Shown here: positions 61,535-64,000 of the stretch, piece by piece
Layout: each line of letters opens with the position of its first letter
How positions within the stretch are numbered: the stretch's first letter is position 1
NCBI RefSeq assembly: GCF_014200595.1
Contig: NZ_JACHCG010000001.1
Location: 310,001 to 374,000 of the forward strand
DNA length: 64,000 bases
Direction: 5' to 3'
Source of the DNA: Pedobacter cryoconitis
GTDB taxonomy: Bacteria; Bacteroidota; Bacteroidia; Sphingobacteriales; Sphingobacteriaceae
The notes under the pieces: model-generated
Told to the model about the DNA's origin: nothing
What the model saw: the letters and a program-made list of their open reading frames with translations, nothing else
The model's database searches: none
Translations under genes and position numbers: made by a program

Positions 61535-62137
61535 ATGAATAAGTCATACACCAAAGCTGAACGTACCCGGAACTTTATCATTGAGAGTACTGCGGTGATA
61601 TTTAATAAAAAAGGGTATGCCGGGACGTCCTTAACCGACCTGACCAACGCGACCGGCCTGACTAAAGGAAGTATTTATGGCAACTTTGAAAATAAAGAAG
61701 AAGTGGCAGTCGCAGTTTTTGATTATAACTGTTCAAGAATCGCCCGGCTAACAAGTCAGGAAGTTAACCAGGCAACCACCTGTTACGATAAACTGATGGC
61801 CTATGTCAGAGTTTATCAAACGATTATTAAAGAAACCATGAACAGGGGAGGTTGTCCAGTACTCAATACGGCAACGGAAGCCGATGATACCAACGGATTG
61901 TTAAGAAAACGAGCTGCGAACGCGGTGTTAACATGGGAAGGTGATCTGACGACAATTATAAAAAAAGGTATACTAAATGGTGAATTTAAAACAAATACAG
62001 ATCCGCGTAAAACAGCCTTGTCCATCATTGCACTTATAGAAGGAGGAATTATGATTTCCAAAGTTACCGGTGATGCGACTGCAATGGATCATATACTCAG
62101 TACAGTAGAAACCCTTATTGATCAAATTGAGCGTTAA
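61535..62137 (+). CDS. TetR/AcrR-family regulator of a DHA2 exporter
   Basis: A 200-residue repressor. TRNFIIESTAVIFNKKGYAGTSLTDLTNATGLTKGSIYGNFENKEEVAVAVF is the TetR HTH with the common GSIYxxFxxKEE ending. The ligand domain includes RGGCPVLNTATEADDTNGLLRKRA, the AcrR-like TetR_C segment with one Cys. It shares a probable operator with the exporter 36 bases downstream, so drug-inducible efflux is the likely function. The transcript is predicted nearly leaderless. Confidence 0.93.
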   Translation: MNKSYTKAERTRNFIIESTAVIFNKKGYAGTSLTDLTNATGLTKGSIYGNFENKEEVAVAVFDYNCSRIARLTSQEVNQATTCYDKLMAYVRVYQTIIKETMNRGGCPVLNTATEADDTNGLLRKRAANAVLTWEGDLTTIIKKGILNGEFKTNTDPRKTALSIIALIEGGIMISKVTGDATAMDHILSTVETLIDQIER

Positions 62138-62155
62138 TTTTTTTTATCCTAAAAT

Positions 62156-62169
62156 ATACCAATCAGTAT
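62156..62169. promoter_or_regulatory. TetR operator of the DHA2 exporter
   Basis: ATACCAATCAGTAT, 13 of 14 bases identical to the site in the TetR promoter. It ends three bases before the exporter start. Confidence 0.75.
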
Positions 62170-62172
62170 AAT

Positions 62173-63723
62173 ATGAGCCCTTTAAAACGTCAGATTCTGT
62201 TAATCACTGTAATTGCAGCAGCAATAATGGAATTAATTGACACCTCGATTGTGAACGTTGCCCTGAATTATATGAGTGGGAATTTAGGGGCAACCTTAGA
62301 AGATATCTCCTGGGTAATCACGTCTTACGCAATCGCCAATGTGATTATTATTCCCATGACCAGTTTCTTAGTTAACAACCTGGGCAGGAGAAACTACTAT
62401 ATCGGCTCTATTATCCTGTTCACCTTCTGTTCTTTCATGTGCGGTAATGCCACCGGAATCTGGGAACTTGTTGCCTTCCGCTTTCTGCAAGGTTTAGGAG
62501 GAGGGGCTTTACTTTCTGTCTCAGCTGTGGTAGTTTACGAACTGTTTCCGAAAGAAAAACAAGCGACTGCAAGTGCACTATTTGGCATAGGCATTTTTAT
62601 CGGGCCAACCATCGGTCCAACTTTAGGAGGCTTTATTACCGAAAACTATTCCTGGCCATGGATCTTTTACATTAATATTCCCATTGGTATCGCTGCTGCT
62701 ATATCCTGTATGTTTCTTTTAGGAGAATCACCTATCAAACAGCAATTAAAAAGGATAGACTGGATCGGTATATTTCTACTGATAGCCGGCGTTGGATCAC
62801 TGCAAACCGTATTAGAAAGAGGGGAGACCGATGACTGGTTTGCAGCAGGCTATATTATTGTCCTTTCCGTCATTGCCACACTCTCCATCATCGGATTTAT
62901 AGTATGGGAATTAAGTATTGAAAACCCTATCGTTAACCTGAGGATCCTAAAATACAGATCTTTAAGTATAGCTGCCATTCTGACTTTTATTACAGGAATG
63001 GGCATGTATACCTCTATCTATTTAACCCCTGTAGTTGCCCAGCGTTTACTCGGATTTACCCCAACGCAGTCCGGTTTATTACTCCTGCCCGGATCAATCG
63101 TAGCTGTTCTGGCACTAATCATTACCGGTAAATTGCTGCAAAAAGGAGTGGCTCCCGCTTTCATGATCCTGTTAGGCTTTCTCTGCTTTATTTACTTCAA
63201 CTGGTCGATGTCCAGGATCAACCTGGAAACCCCGGCTATTGATATCACCCTGAACTTGATATTCAGAGCTATAGGCATGGCACTGCTCACTGTCCCTTTA
63301 TCTACACTTGCTGTGTCTTCACTGGAAGCCAAAGACATGCCTCAGGGTACATCTCTCAATAATATGATGCGTCAGCTGGGAGGGTCATTCGGCATCTCTA
63401 TCATTAACACCTATGTGGCCAGGCGCGTTGCCTTACACCGGATGGATCTGATCACTCACATTAAAGTAGAGAACCCAGTAGCCGTAGAAAGAATTAATAC
63501 CTATACCCACTTATTCCAGCAGAAAGGTTTCGGACTGCTTGACGCTAAACAAAAGGCCATGCAGCTGATTGAAAATGTAGTCGTCAAACAATCCTTCTTT
63601 TCCAGTTACCTCGATGCTTATTTATTAATCGGGCTGTTTTTTGCCATTGTATTGCCCCTGCTCATTTTTGTTGCCAAACGTGATAAAGCAAAACCGCTGG
63701 TTATCCCTTCCTCAGATCATTAA
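62173..63723 (+). CDS. MFS drug exporter, DHA2 family (EmrB/QacA type)
   Basis: A 516-residue, 14-TMS proton antiporter. IMELIDTSIVNVALNYMSGNLG is motif D1 (LDxTIVNVALP type, with Ile-Asp-Thr), FLQGLGGGALLSVSA and GPTIGPTLGGFI are motif B/C elements of exporters. QGTSLNNMMRQLGGSFGISI fits late helices. It has no EmrA adaptor in the window. It is regulated by the TetR gene directly upstream and followed 23 bases later by an SDR gene. Unlike the exporter near 17 kb its base composition matches the host. Confidence 0.94.
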   Translation: MSPLKRQILLITVIAAAIMELIDTSIVNVALNYMSGNLGATLEDISWVITSYAIANVIIIPMTSFLVNNLGRRNYYIGSIILFTFCSFMCGNATGIWELVAFRFLQGLGGGALLSVSAVVVYELFPKEKQATASALFGIGIFIGPTIGPTLGGFITENYSWPWIFYINIPIGIAAAISCMFLLGESPIKQQLKRIDWIGIFLLIAGVGSLQTVLERGETDDWFAAGYIIVLSVIATLSIIGFIVWELSIENPIVNLRILKYRSLSIAAILTFITGMGMYTSIYLTPVVAQRLLGFTPTQSGLLLLPGSIVAVLALIITGKLLQKGVAPAFMILLGFLCFIYFNWSMSRINLETPAIDITLNLIFRAIGMALLTVPLSTLAVSSLEAKDMPQGTSLNNMMRQLGGSFGISIINTYVARRVALHRMDLITHIKVENPVAVERINTYTHLFQQKGFGLLDAKQKAMQLIENVVVKQSFFSSYLDAYLLIGLFFAIVLPLLIFVAKRDKAKPLVIPSSDH

Positions 63724-63746
63724 CAAAAACATAAATAAATAAAAAG

Positions 63747-64000
63747 ATGAAATCAACAAATAATACTATTCTGATTGCTGGCGGAACTGCTGGGATCGGA
63801 TTTGAAATCGCTAAACTATTAACAGAAAAAGGTAATCATGTGATCATTACCGGCCGCGATCAGAAACGCCTTGACGCAGCAGTAGCTAAACTCGATAATG
63901 TGACAGGTATTGTTTTCGATACCACACAAGAAGCAGAAGTTGATCTTTTAGTGGATAGGATTGCCACTGATTTTCCTACCCTGAACGTGGTGATCAATAA
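63747..64000 (+). CDS. SDR-family oxidoreductase, N-terminal part
   Basis: The first 84 residues of a short-chain dehydrogenase that runs off the right edge. NNTILIAGGTAGIGFEIAKLL carries the Rossmann motif with Ala for Thr at its start (AGGTAGIG), and ITGRDQKRLDAAVAKLDN follows with Arg typical of NADP(H) users. TDFPTLNVVIN leads into the NNAG motif. It is of the same DltE-like type as the SDR near 1 kb. It is 23 bases after the DHA2 exporter and probably in the TetR-controlled operon. Confidence 0.85.
   Translation, partial: MKSTNNTILIAGGTAGIGFEIAKLLTEKGNHVIITGRDQKRLDAAVAKLDNVTGIVFDTTQEAEVDLLVDRIATDFPTLNVVIN

Overview
The window looks like chromosomal DNA from a Bacteroidetes, most probably a Sphingobacteriaceae member such as Pedobacter; the genus is inference. 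The DNA is AT-rich. Several intergenic regions carry the Bacteroidetes -7 box TAnnTTTG. The gene content is typical: TonB-dependent receptor, TonB protein, GH97 glycosidase, LytTR two-component pairs, DUF4876 lipoprotein, ECF42 sigma factor. No rRNA, tRNA, insertion sequence or CRISPR array was seen.

Layout. 0-6.2 kb: edge of a DUF1080 lipoprotein, a HAD phosphatase pseudogene, SnoaL, SDR, GGCT-like protein, GH97 alpha-glucosidase, serine hydrolase, DinB. 6.1-8.8 kb: an ECF42 operon (YCII/DGPF-like protein, sigma factor, old yellow enzyme). 8.9-28.3 kb: small redox and detoxification modules, each with a local regulator: four HxlR genes over the whole window, one AraC with a flavin monooxygenase, one LytS/LytTR pair, a DHA2 exporter, a fused methyltransferase, DyP peroxidase, PQQ sugar dehydrogenase and a cupin of the hydroxynitrile-lyase type. 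28.3-35 kb: small stress-type proteins, then three phosphorelay genes (a kinase with a 21-residue coiled-coil repeat, a CheY-like regulator, a REC-PAS kinase), an HxlR and a second LytS/LytTR pair. 35-36.7 kb: dihaem P460-type protein and a lipoprotein.

36.9-45.2 kb is the main discovery region: a class I lanthipeptide cluster. Five tandem precursor genes are spaced 240-246 bp apart; four encode proteins under 60 residues that a length-filtered gene caller would miss. They are followed by a 34-bp perfect palindrome, then LanC cyclase, full-length LanB dehydratase, a C39-peptidase ABC exporter and an unusually short HlyD-like adaptor. The inferred logic is: LanB dehydrates Ser/Thr, LanC closes rings on a conserved CC...C pattern, and the C39 exporter cleaves after the Gly-Gly of the leader and exports the product.

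45.2-49.4 kb: AlkA-type glycosylase, hybrid histidine kinase, and an RHH/ParA partition-like pair. 49.7-56.6 kb: a four-gene envelope operon (TonB-dependent receptor, DUF4876 lipoprotein, DUF6850-type barrel, dihaem peroxidase). 56.6-64 kb: EamA exporter, a TetR/LLM-oxidoreductase module, an amino-acid permease, and a TetR/DHA2-exporter/SDR module. Both TetR modules show matching operators in front of the regulator and in front of the target gene.

Family assignments were made by reading motifs; no database search was run. Start codons were moved inward where a signal peptide, a domain start or an operator argued for it.
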